From a virus, in IMG/VR virus record IMGVR_UViG_3300034104_005687, positions 248,001 to 312,000 of that record: 64,000 nucleotides of DNA; one strand, written 5' to 3'. The position numbers and the translations under genes were made by a program. The notes beneath the pieces are model-generated. The model did not search any database. It was not told where the DNA came from and saw nothing but the letters and a program-made list of their open reading frames with translations. Every line of letters starts with the position of its first letter. Position 1 is the first letter of the stretch. Below are positions 26,546-32,802 of this stretch, in pieces.

Positions 26546-27034
26546 ATGTGGATATTACAACTTCTTCCTGACGCAGTTATTCTTTGGTTCTGTAACATCC
26601 TGTTGTTGGTTGGCGTTGTGCTGACTGTAGCAGGGTTTTTCATTCATAGATTACCTTTCTTGTATCAATATCAGTTGCCCTTCAAAGTCATAGGCATTGC
26701 ACTGTTGACCCTGGGCGTGTACTTTCGCGGAGGCTATGCTGTAGAACACGAGTGGCGTCAACGTGTGGCAGAACTAGAAGCACAACTCAAAGTAGCACAA
26801 CAACAAAGTGCTCAAGTCAACACTGTGATTCAAGACCGTGTGATCACAAAAACACAAGTTATCAAAGAAAAAGCCGACACTCTGGTGCAGTTTGTGGATC
26901 GTGAAATTTTCAAAGATCGTGAAGTTGTACGAGAAGTAAACAACTGTCCTGTACCGCAAGAAGCCATTGATGTGCACAACGAAGCTGCACGAATGAATCG
27001 AGTGATTGAACAGCAAAGAAAGAGCACAAAATGA
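26546..27034 (+). CDS. Inner-membrane spanin-like protein (Rz-type)
   Basis: 162 residues. Two N-terminal hydrophobic helices (VILWFCNILLLVGVVLTVAGF, then a second one around residues 45-62) precede a long coiled coil (HEWRQRVAELEAQLKVAQQQ, TQVIKEKADTLVQFV). It is followed, with 4-nt overlap, by a short lipoprotein. This Rz/Rz1 arrangement identifies a spanin pair that fuses inner and outer membranes at lysis. Two membrane helices rather than one is slightly unusual for an i-spanin. Confidence 0.65.
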   Translation: MWILQLLPDAVILWFCNILLLVGVVLTVAGFFIHRLPFLYQYQLPFKVIGIALLTLGVYFRGGYAVEHEWRQRVAELEAQLKVAQQQSAQVNTVIQDRVITKTQVIKEKADTLVQFVDREIFKDREVVREVNNCPVPQEAIDVHNEAARMNRVIEQQRKSTK

Positions 27035-27297
27035 AATTGTTGGTTCTAACTGCTGCGTTGGCGCTGTCAGCATGCTCCACTCCTGTGCCAGTGAAACAAC
27101 CATTTCCTGTGGCTCCTGCTGCACTGCTGGAACGCTGTCCTGACTTGCTGGTCATTGATGACGGCAAAAACAGCATGCGAGACATGCTGAAAGTTGTGAT
27201 ACAAAACTATGCACTGTATTATCAGTGTGCAGAAAAGACTCACGGCTGGCAAGACTGGTACGGTGAGCAAAAAAGAATACATGAGAGCGTGCGATGA
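27031..27297 (+). CDS. Outer-membrane spanin lipoprotein (Rz1-type)
   Basis: 88 residues. Signal peptide MKLLVLTAALALSAC with a lipobox (LSAC; C15), then a Pro-rich stretch (STPVPVKQPFPVAPAALL) typical of Rz1. ATGA overlap with the coiled-coil membrane protein upstream and with the next gene. Implies a Gram-negative host with an outer membrane. Confidence 0.7.
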   Translation: MKLLVLTAALALSACSTPVPVKQPFPVAPAALLERCPDLLVIDDGKNSMRDMLKVVIQNYALYYQCAEKTHGWQDWYGEQKRIHESVR

Positions 27298-27641
27298 GAT
27301 ACAGAGAAATACTGGAATCTTGTTGGAAGGGCTATCAGCGTGTGCCAGGCACAGCTGAATACTCACCAGGCAGTTGTGAAAAGATCAGTGAAACAGATCT
27401 TGAAGAAGACCTGCGTAAATGGTTCAAACAAAAGTGGGTGAGATTTGGACCTGACGGCAAGATCCGTGGAGACTGTGCTAGAGGTTCAGAAAAGGAAGGC
27501 AAACCCAAGTGTTTGCCACAGGCCAAGGCACATGCCCTGGGCAAGAAGGGTCGTGCGTCAGCAGCGGCTCGCAAACGTCGTCAAGACCCTGACGCCAATC
27601 GCAGAGGAGCGGCCATCAACGTGGCCACAAAGAAAAAATGA
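27294..27641 (+). CDS. DUF5872-like basic protein with capsid-targeting-like leader
   Basis: 115 residues. Starts MRYREILES, one of a set of short leaders in this window resembling the T4 capsid-targeting sequence. The rest (KWVRFGPDGKIRGDCARG...KPKCLPQAKAHALGKKGRASAAARKRR) is a very basic Cys-containing module that I associate with DUF5872 in phage proteins. Positive charge suggests DNA contact, for example inside the head. Coupled to the next gene, which has the same style of start. Confidence 0.55.
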   Translation: MRYREILESCWKGYQRVPGTAEYSPGSCEKISETDLEEDLRKWFKQKWVRFGPDGKIRGDCARGSEKEGKPKCLPQAKAHALGKKGRASAAARKRRQDPDANRRGAAINVATKKK

Positions 27642-28648
27642 AAATCAATCAATTTGTAAACGAATCCCACATGACCTGTCCCGAGTGCGGCGGCCCTGCT
27701 TTCAGTGATCTGCTGTTGGCAGAAAAGAAAGACGCTTGCTATCACAAGGTCAAAGCAAGTGCCAAGGTATGGCCGTCAGCGTATGCGTCTGGACGACTGG
27801 TGCAGTGCCGCAAAAAAGGTGCTGCCAACTATGGCAACAAATCTGAAGGTGTGGCCGAAGATGCTGTGGCAGACTTTGTGGCTCGCGGCGGCCAGATACA
27901 AAAAGGAAAACTACACAAACCACGTAAGGGTGAAACTTGGCAAGGATCATCACATATTGGCGCAGCGGGTGGACAAGGTACAAAAGGTACAGTGTCAGGT
28001 CGAGCTGCAAACACCAACCCAAAGGGTGGTAAACCAGTGGTCAGTGCCGAAGGTTACAATCCTGAATACGATGACGAAGCAGGCATGGCTGACAACAATC
28101 TCGAAACGCTAGAACGTGCAGTCAAAGGCATTGATGACCTAATTCAAGCCGGTGACAACTTGCCAGAATGGTGCCAAGAAAAGATTGCTGTGGCAAAAAG
28201 CATGTTGGTAAGTGTATGGGACTACATGTATTCAGAAGAAGCCAGTGACGAAGTAGATCCTGAAGTCGATGAGATGTTTGAAGCCATGGATCAGTTAGCA
28301 GAAGAGCTGGCTGCCAAGCACAAGGTCAATGTAGACACTGTGTGGGAAAGTTTTGAACAGCTGGATGATCGCATTCTGTACGAAACTGCTGCATGGCGAC
28401 GCAAAGAAGGCAAAAGCAAAACAGGCGGACTCAATGCCAAGGGTGTGGCCAGCTATCGTCGTGAGAACCCAGGATCAAAACTGCAAACTGCTGTGACCAC
28501 AAAGCCAAGCAAACTGAAGCCTGGATCAAAGGCTGCCAAACGCAGAAAGAGCTTCTGCGCCAGAATGTCGGGCGTAAAAGGCCCAATGAAAAAGCCCAAC
28601 GGCAAACCAACTCGCAAAGCACTAGCACTGCGCAAGTGGAACTGCTGA
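27638..28648 (+). CDS. Putative packaged protein with CPEC zinc motif
   Basis: 336 residues starting MKINQFVNES. HMTCPECGGPAF carries a CxxC knuckle, and LLAEKKDACYHKVKASAKVWPSAYASGRLVQCRKKG is a recurring phage-head-associated module. At residues about 68-76 the sequence SEGVAEDA is a degenerate copy of the GVAEG repeat found elsewhere in the window. An acidic middle (150-240) is followed by a basic C-terminus ending RKSFCARMSGV...RKALALRKWNC, another motif I recall from T4-like phages. Likely an internal virion protein; no enzyme function visible. Confidence 0.5.
   Translation: MKINQFVNESHMTCPECGGPAFSDLLLAEKKDACYHKVKASAKVWPSAYASGRLVQCRKKGAANYGNKSEGVAEDAVADFVARGGQIQKGKLHKPRKGETWQGSSHIGAAGGQGTKGTVSGRAANTNPKGGKPVVSAEGYNPEYDDEAGMADNNLETLERAVKGIDDLIQAGDNLPEWCQEKIAVAKSMLVSVWDYMYSEEASDEVDPEVDEMFEAMDQLAEELAAKHKVNVDTVWESFEQLDDRILYETAAWRRKEGKSKTGGLNAKGVASYRRENPGSKLQTAVTTKPSKLKPGSKAAKRRKSFCARMSGVKGPMKKPNGKPTRKALALRKWNC
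27846..27860 (+). repeat. Degenerate copy of the GVAEG repeat
   Basis: AAGGTGTGGCCGAAG matches the 20-bp cassette repeat at 37.4 and 46.0 kb over 15 bp with one mismatch (GCC for GCG). It encodes EGVAED and has no partner copy nearby, so it may be a site without a cassette. Confidence 0.5.
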
Positions 28649-28667
28649 CCATACAAGGAGCCAAGTT

Positions 28668-29285
28668 ATGAGCATACTCACACTACAGCAACTACGACAA
28701 CTGGTACCAAGTGCACCCCACATCGAAGATTGGCACGAAGCCCTGGACCAGCTGCTGGACGACTACGGAATCAACACACCACAACGTGTGGCACACTTCA
28801 TAGCACAATGCGCCCATGAATCAGGAAATTTTAGATTTATTCGTGAGAACTTGAACTACAGTGCCAAAGGCCTGATGAGCACGTTTAAAAAGTATTTCCC
28901 CACAGAAGCACTGGCCACACAGTATCAACGTCAACCTGAACGCATTGCCAATCGAGTGTATGCTAGCCGTATGGGCAATGGCGACGAAGCTTCCGGAGAC
29001 GGATGGCGTTATTGCGGTCGCGGCCTGATCCAACTCACAGGCAAAGACAACTACACATTCTTTGCCGGTAGTCTTGGAATCCCTGTGGAAGAAGCTGCTG
29101 AATACTTGGCCACGTTTGAAGGTGCTGCACAAAGTGCCTGTTTTTTCTGGGAACAAAACAATCTCAATCGTTTTGCTGATGCCAACGACGTCAAAGGTCT
29201 GACTCGTGCCATCAACGGTGGACAGATCGGCCTAGAAGACCGTATCAAACACACCAACCATGCCTTGCATGTCATGGGAGTTTAA
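28668..29285 (+). CDS. GH19 endolysin (chitinase-fold muramidase)
   Basis: 205 residues. RVAHFIAQCAHESGNFRFIRENLNYSA carries the catalytic Glu (E51) and the YSA motif of GH19. ANRVYASRMGNGDEASGDGWRYCGRGLIQLTGKDNY holds the second acidic and the GRGxxQLTGxxNY signature. Phage GH19 proteins of this size are peptidoglycan-degrading endolysins. No signal peptide, so export depends on a holin, for which the gene at 31051 is a candidate. AAGGAG ribosome binding site at 28656. Confidence 0.85.
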   Translation: MSILTLQQLRQLVPSAPHIEDWHEALDQLLDDYGINTPQRVAHFIAQCAHESGNFRFIRENLNYSAKGLMSTFKKYFPTEALATQYQRQPERIANRVYASRMGNGDEASGDGWRYCGRGLIQLTGKDNYTFFAGSLGIPVEEAAEYLATFEGAAQSACFFWEQNNLNRFADANDVKGLTRAINGGQIGLEDRIKHTNHALHVMGV

Positions 29286-30161
29286 ATGCCAATCATATTT
29301 GAATCCGGTGTATCGATCAGTGCAGGCATAACCATTACAGATGGTACTGGAGAGACCCAAGGGCAGTTATTCTCTACACCTGGCACATTTAGTTGGACTG
29401 CTCCCGAAGGAGTAACCAGCGTGTGTGCTGTTGCCATTGGCGGAGGTGCTGGCGGGTATAGATTTACTGGCGGGCTAAAACGAGGCGCTGGTGGTGGCGG
29501 TGGCGGATTGGGTTGGAAAAACAATATTCCAGTTACGCCAGGGCAAAGTTATACAGTAGTAGTAGGCGCTGGCGGCACTGGAACATCTGGAGCCGATCTT
29601 CCCCTAGCCACTGATGGCACTGAAAGTTATTTCATTAGTGATAGCACAGTTAGAGGCCTTCCTGGTTATCGTACCGGCCTTGGTGGTAGAGAATCTCAAG
29701 GAGGGGGATATATAGGCGATGGCGGCGGCAATGGCGGTAACAGCGGTGGCGATGCTAGCAATGAAGTAGGTGGTGGTGGCGGAGCCGGTGGATATAGTGG
29801 AAACGGCGGTTTAGGAAGCTCGTTTGGAAACAACGGTGCTGCAGGCGCCGGTGGTGGCGGTGGAGCCGGTGGCTCTTATAGAACACCATTCGCTGGTGGT
29901 GACTTTGGACTTGCCGGCGGAGGGGTTGGTGTATTTGGTGAAGGATCAAGTGGAGCAGGAGGTCTTGGCTACAACAACGGTTCTACCACCGACTCAACAG
30001 GTCAAGGTGGTTCAGGCGGAACCGCAGGTAGTTCTGGTCAAGGGGCCGGCGGACTCTATGGTGGCGGTGGCGGATCAGCAAATGCGGGCGGTGGCGGAGC
30101 AGTAAGAATTATTTGGGGCTCAGGCCGTGCGTTTCCATCAACCAATACAGGTAGGTTATAA
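29286..30161 (+). CDS. Glycine-rich tail adhesin-like protein
   Basis: 291 residues. A short N-terminal strand region (IFESGVSISAGITITDGTGE) and TPGTFSWTAPEGVTSVCAVAIGGGAGG lead to a roughly 200-residue poly-Gly-rich region (GGGGGAGGYSGNGG...). This is the glycine-rich domain seen in phage tail-tip adhesins, where polyglycine sandwiches form the receptor-binding surface. Ends GGGAVRIIWGSGRAFP, the usual terminus of that domain. Likely host-range determinant. Confidence 0.6.
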   Translation: MPIIFESGVSISAGITITDGTGETQGQLFSTPGTFSWTAPEGVTSVCAVAIGGGAGGYRFTGGLKRGAGGGGGGLGWKNNIPVTPGQSYTVVVGAGGTGTSGADLPLATDGTESYFISDSTVRGLPGYRTGLGGRESQGGGYIGDGGGNGGNSGGDASNEVGGGGGAGGYSGNGGLGSSFGNNGAAGAGGGGGAGGSYRTPFAGGDFGLAGGGVGVFGEGSSGAGGLGYNNGSTTDSTGQGGSGGTAGSSGQGAGGLYGGGGGSANAGGGGAVRIIWGSGRAFPSTNTGRL

Positions 30162-30235
30162 TGGCTGCCGAAGCAACATCTACATTGGCTGGTGCAACCA
30201 GTGTGTTTACCAATACAGCAACACCAATTCTGTAA
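30161..30235 (+). CDS. Possible 24-residue peptide
   Basis: ATG at 30161 overlaps the previous stop (TAATG) and reads MAAEATSTLAGATSVFTNTA then TPIL. Placement suggests translational coupling, but there is no homology to judge by. It could be only leader sequence for the next gene. Confidence 0.25.
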   Translation: MAAEATSTLAGATSVFTNTATPIL

Positions 30236-30236
30236 G

Positions 30237-30244
30237 ATTAAATA
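30237..30244 (+). promoter_or_regulatory. T4-type late promoter motif (ATTAAATA)
   Basis: 6/8 match to TATAAATA, 16 nt before the ATG at 30261. Confidence 0.45.
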
Positions 30245-30260
30245 AACAAAAGAGCAAACA

Positions 30261-30977
30261 ATGCCAATAGTAATCGGACCAGGAATTGAAGTAGGACCCG
30301 GAGTTGTCATGGGCGGCGGGTTTGTGCCGTCAGCTACCCTGGTGTACGATTTGGATGCAGCCAACTACTCAGCTGTGCCTGTTAACGGCAGCACAGTGGC
30401 TGGCACCGGCAGTTTTGGCATCACAGTGGCCAATGCCGGTGCCAGTATCTCTTGGCAGTCAGACAATGGCGGCGTGTTTAGAAAAAGCAATGCCACTGGC
30501 ACTGATGTCATGTATGGCGGCCCTAACTATGTCACTGGACAAAGTTACACAGTGTTTATGGCCTACAAACGCATAGCTACATCGTCTGGAAGACTGCTTA
30601 ACACTCAAAGTGAAGCGACCAAAGACTGGCTAATGGGACTCTACAACGGCAATCCTGATACATTCTATCCCAACTACGCAGTAAACTTGCCTGCATCTGG
30701 CGCTGACCTTGTGTGGCACTTTGGGTGGGCAACCTGGAACACCAGCACAAATCTAGGACAACTATACACTGCAACAAGTTCACAGCCAGTGGGAACATCA
30801 TACGCTGTAACCAATGCTGGAGGAGGCGGTTTTAACCAACTCAGAATGTTTAGTCGTTCTGCCGGCAGTGAAGTGCAAACGGCTGACATAGGTTTTGTCA
30901 AGGTATACAATGGAGTACTCACATTGTCAGATGTACAAGGCTTGTACACACAATATAAATCAAGATTTGGATATTAA
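30261..30977 (+). CDS. LamG/ConA-like virion protein
   Basis: 238 residues. N-terminus MPIVIGPGIEVGPGVVMGGG parallels the start of the Gly-rich adhesin upstream. The domain from about 30 (TLVYDLDAANYSAVP...TVFMAYKRI...IGFVKVYNGVLTLSDVQGLY) has the signature of LamG/concanavalin-like jelly rolls: LDAANY start and a VYNGVLTxxEV(Q) C-terminal strand. Carbohydrate-binding tail protein is the likely role. Confidence 0.6.
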   Translation: MPIVIGPGIEVGPGVVMGGGFVPSATLVYDLDAANYSAVPVNGSTVAGTGSFGITVANAGASISWQSDNGGVFRKSNATGTDVMYGGPNYVTGQSYTVFMAYKRIATSSGRLLNTQSEATKDWLMGLYNGNPDTFYPNYAVNLPASGADLVWHFGWATWNTSTNLGQLYTATSSQPVGTSYAVTNAGGGGFNQLRMFSRSAGSEVQTADIGFVKVYNGVLTLSDVQGLYTQYKSRFGY

Positions 30978-31025
30978 AACATAACAATCATATTATGATC
31001 AGTAATCGCAACAGATACGAAATCT

Positions 31026-31033
31026 AATAAATA
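31026..31033 (+). promoter_or_regulatory. T4-type late promoter motif (AATAAATA)
   Basis: 7/8 match to TATAAATA upstream of the holin gene; followed by AAAGGAG (31038-31044) and a GTG start at 31051. Confidence 0.5.
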
Positions 31034-31050
31034 TTTCAAAGGAGCCAACA

Positions 31051-31605
31051 GTGAGCAAAAAAGAACTACCCCCAAGCAAAATATCCAAAGCAGAAGAAGA
31101 CTGGATGACCAAGAAATGGCGACCCATGATGGCCATCATGTACATGACTGCCTGCTTGTTTGACTTTGTGTTTTTTCCAATAATGTTCACAGCCGTTCAA
31201 TTCTGGGAAACTGCTGTACAAAACGATGCGTTCCGTCAATGGGCACCTATCACATTGCAAGGTGGCGGCCTGTTCCACGTGGCCATGGGTGCTGTGCTGG
31301 GCGTGAGTGCATGGAGTCGAGGCCAAGAAAAAATGGCCGGTGTGTCTGGAGGAAACAATGCAACACCACAACTATCCAACCCTGCAACCGGGGCTGCAAC
31401 ATTTGGCGTATCTGCGCCAGCAACAAACTCCTGGGGTTCGCAACCCATGGGCGGCGGAAGCAGCTTTGGAAGCGCACCTCAATCAGCAGCGTATACTCCC
31501 GCACCCAGCTGGGGTCAGACTCCTGTTGCAACCGCGGCACCAGTAAACACTGGATGGGGCGGCAAAAAGGCTCCACCTGAGCCAGAATATCCAGTAATTG
31601 GTTAA
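31051..31605 (+). CDS. Holin of the 3TM phage type
   Basis: 184 residues with a GTG start supported by an AAAGGAG site. Residues about 22-90 hold hydrophobic helices (MMAIMYMTACLFDFVFFPIMF; LFHVAMGAVLGVSAWSRGQEKMAG) with the conserved W(R)PMMAxMYM...FDF and GxGLFHxAMGAVLG pattern of T4-like aquatic phage holins. The C-terminal 90 residues are Gly/Ser/Pro-rich, low complexity and unusual in length. It would permit release of the GH19 endolysin. Confidence 0.65.
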   Translation: MSKKELPPSKISKAEEDWMTKKWRPMMAIMYMTACLFDFVFFPIMFTAVQFWETAVQNDAFRQWAPITLQGGGLFHVAMGAVLGVSAWSRGQEKMAGVSGGNNATPQLSNPATGAATFGVSAPATNSWGSQPMGGGSSFGSAPQSAAYTPAPSWGQTPVATAAPVNTGWGGKKAPPEPEYPVIG

Positions 31606-31618
31606 AAAGGAAACAGCA

Positions 31619-31840
31619 ATGAAATCATTAATTTTAGCAGTAGCATTGGCTCTAGGTACTTCGCTGGCGTATGCTGAAGAGCCCAAAAAAGAAACTAAAA
31701 AAGTTTGTGTAGACGTCAAAGACAAAGAAGGCAAACCTGTCAAAGACGCCAAAGGCAATGTCAAGCAAAATTGCAAAGAAGTCAAGCAACACAAAAAACT
31801 TGAAAACGCAACTGCGGTACCGGACGGCAACAAAAAATGA
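31619..31840 (+). CDS. Small exported protein
   Basis: 73 residues from the ATG at 31619, which follows an AAAGGAAA site; an in-frame Met at 31598 would lie in the preceding gene. Signal peptide MKSLILAVALALGTSLAYAE is followed by a Lys-rich mature chain with two Cys (VCVDVKDKEGK...KQNCKEVKQ) that may form a disulfide in the periplasm. Function unknown; sits in the lysis region. Confidence 0.55.
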   Translation: MKSLILAVALALGTSLAYAEEPKKETKKVCVDVKDKEGKPVKDAKGNVKQNCKEVKQHKKLENATAVPDGNKK

Positions 31841-31926
31841 TAGGTATTGTACTCTGGGTCAGTTCTGTTTTGGTTGTGGCCATTGCAGTTTGGTGGACCA
31901 CAGACTATCTATTTCGTCGACGTTGA
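31837..31926 (+). CDS. 29-residue membrane microprotein
   Basis: ATGA-coupled to the exported protein. Reads MIGIVLWVSSVLVVAIAVWW then TTDYLFRRR: one transmembrane helix and a positively charged end. Stops at 31924-31926, just before the DnaJ promoter. May be a lysis accessory peptide; inferred from topology only. Confidence 0.45.
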   Translation: MIGIVLWVSSVLVVAIAVWWTTDYLFRRR

Positions 31927-31927
31927 T

Positions 31928-31957
31928 TTGACAAAGGCAGCACCAACCCAGTATAAT
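31928..31957 (+). promoter_or_regulatory. Strong sigma70-like promoter for dnaJ
   Basis: Consensus TTGACA (31928-31933), 18-nt spacer, consensus TATAAT (31952-31957). The -10 lies inside an inverted repeat (see next feature). No Shine-Dalgarno precedes the ATG at 31981. Confidence 0.7.
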
Positions 31958-31979
31958 TAACATATACTGGGTTTCTTTT
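31945..31979 (+). terminator. Terminator-like hairpin overlapping the dnaJ promoter
   Basis: 11-bp perfect stem AACCCAGTATA (31945-31955) / TATACTGGGTT (31963-31973), 7-nt loop, then TCTTTT. It looks like an intrinsic terminator for the upstream lysis genes, but it also contains the -10 box, so it could instead or additionally act as an operator or attenuator. Confidence 0.6.
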
Positions 31980-31980
31980 A

Positions 31981-32757
31981 ATGACAGATCACTACGCCAC
32001 ATTGGGTGTTTCCAAAACTGCCACCGCTGACGAGATCAAACGAGCATTTCGCAAGCTGGCCAGTCAGCACCACCCTGACAAAGGTGGCGATACCGCAGCA
32101 TTTCAAAAAATACAGGCTGCATATGACACACTGGGCGACGCAGCCAAACGAGCTGCCTACGACAACCCCCCAGCACAACACAACTTTTCAAACTTTGGCG
32201 GTGCACAGTTCAATGACATATTTGGTCAGATGTTTGGCGGCGGTGGGTTTCCAGGGTTTAATCAAACACGTCGCAATCATGTGCGTGTGACGCTGTGGAT
32301 AACACTGCATGATGTTGCCACCGGAGGTGCCAGAACAGTGAGTCTAGACACAGCACAAGGTGCCAGTGCTGTGGAGATCAACATTCCTGTGGGCATTGAA
32401 GACAACGACAATGTACAGTATGCAGGCATAGGACCTGGTGGCACTGACTTGGTCGTGACCTTCAAGATTCGCCCAGATTCTCAATGGCAGCGTCAGGGTC
32501 AAAATCTCATTCAAGAACAGCGTGTGAATGTGTGGGATTTAATCACTGGCGGGTCTGTTCAAATCACTGACATTTTGAACAACCAATTGCAGATTACCAT
32601 TCCGGTGGGTACACAACCGGGCACTATGTTGCGTGTGCGAGGACGTGGTCTTCCCAACTCGCAAGGGCAAACCGGAGACATGTTTGTGAGAGTACATGCA
32701 GTATTGCCCCCCAAAATTGCTCCAGAAATACTGGAAGCAATCCAAAAGTATCGCTAA
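31981..32757 (+). CDS. DnaJ-family co-chaperone without zinc finger
   Basis: 258 residues. J domain at 1-65 (DHYATLGVSKTATADEIKRA, HHPDKGGD with HPD, AYDTLGDAAKRAAYD). A short Gly/Phe region (FGQMFGGGGFPGF) is followed by the two beta-domains of the substrate-binding part (VTLWITLHDVATGGARTV, VNVWDLITGGSVQI, RVRGRGLPNSQGQTGDMFVR). The CxxCxGxG zinc finger is missing, so it is a class B (CbpA-like) protein. It stimulates Hsp70 ATPase; no DnaK is in the window, so it uses host DnaK. A strong promoter precedes it. Confidence 0.85.
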   Translation: MTDHYATLGVSKTATADEIKRAFRKLASQHHPDKGGDTAAFQKIQAAYDTLGDAAKRAAYDNPPAQHNFSNFGGAQFNDIFGQMFGGGGFPGFNQTRRNHVRVTLWITLHDVATGGARTVSLDTAQGASAVEINIPVGIEDNDNVQYAGIGPGGTDLVVTFKIRPDSQWQRQGQNLIQEQRVNVWDLITGGSVQITDILNNQLQITIPVGTQPGTMLRVRGRGLPNSQGQTGDMFVRVHAVLPPKIAPEILEAIQKYR

Positions 32758-32802
32758 TTTATTTGCGATGTGTTACAATAACAGTTAGGTTAACTTTTTA
32801 CT

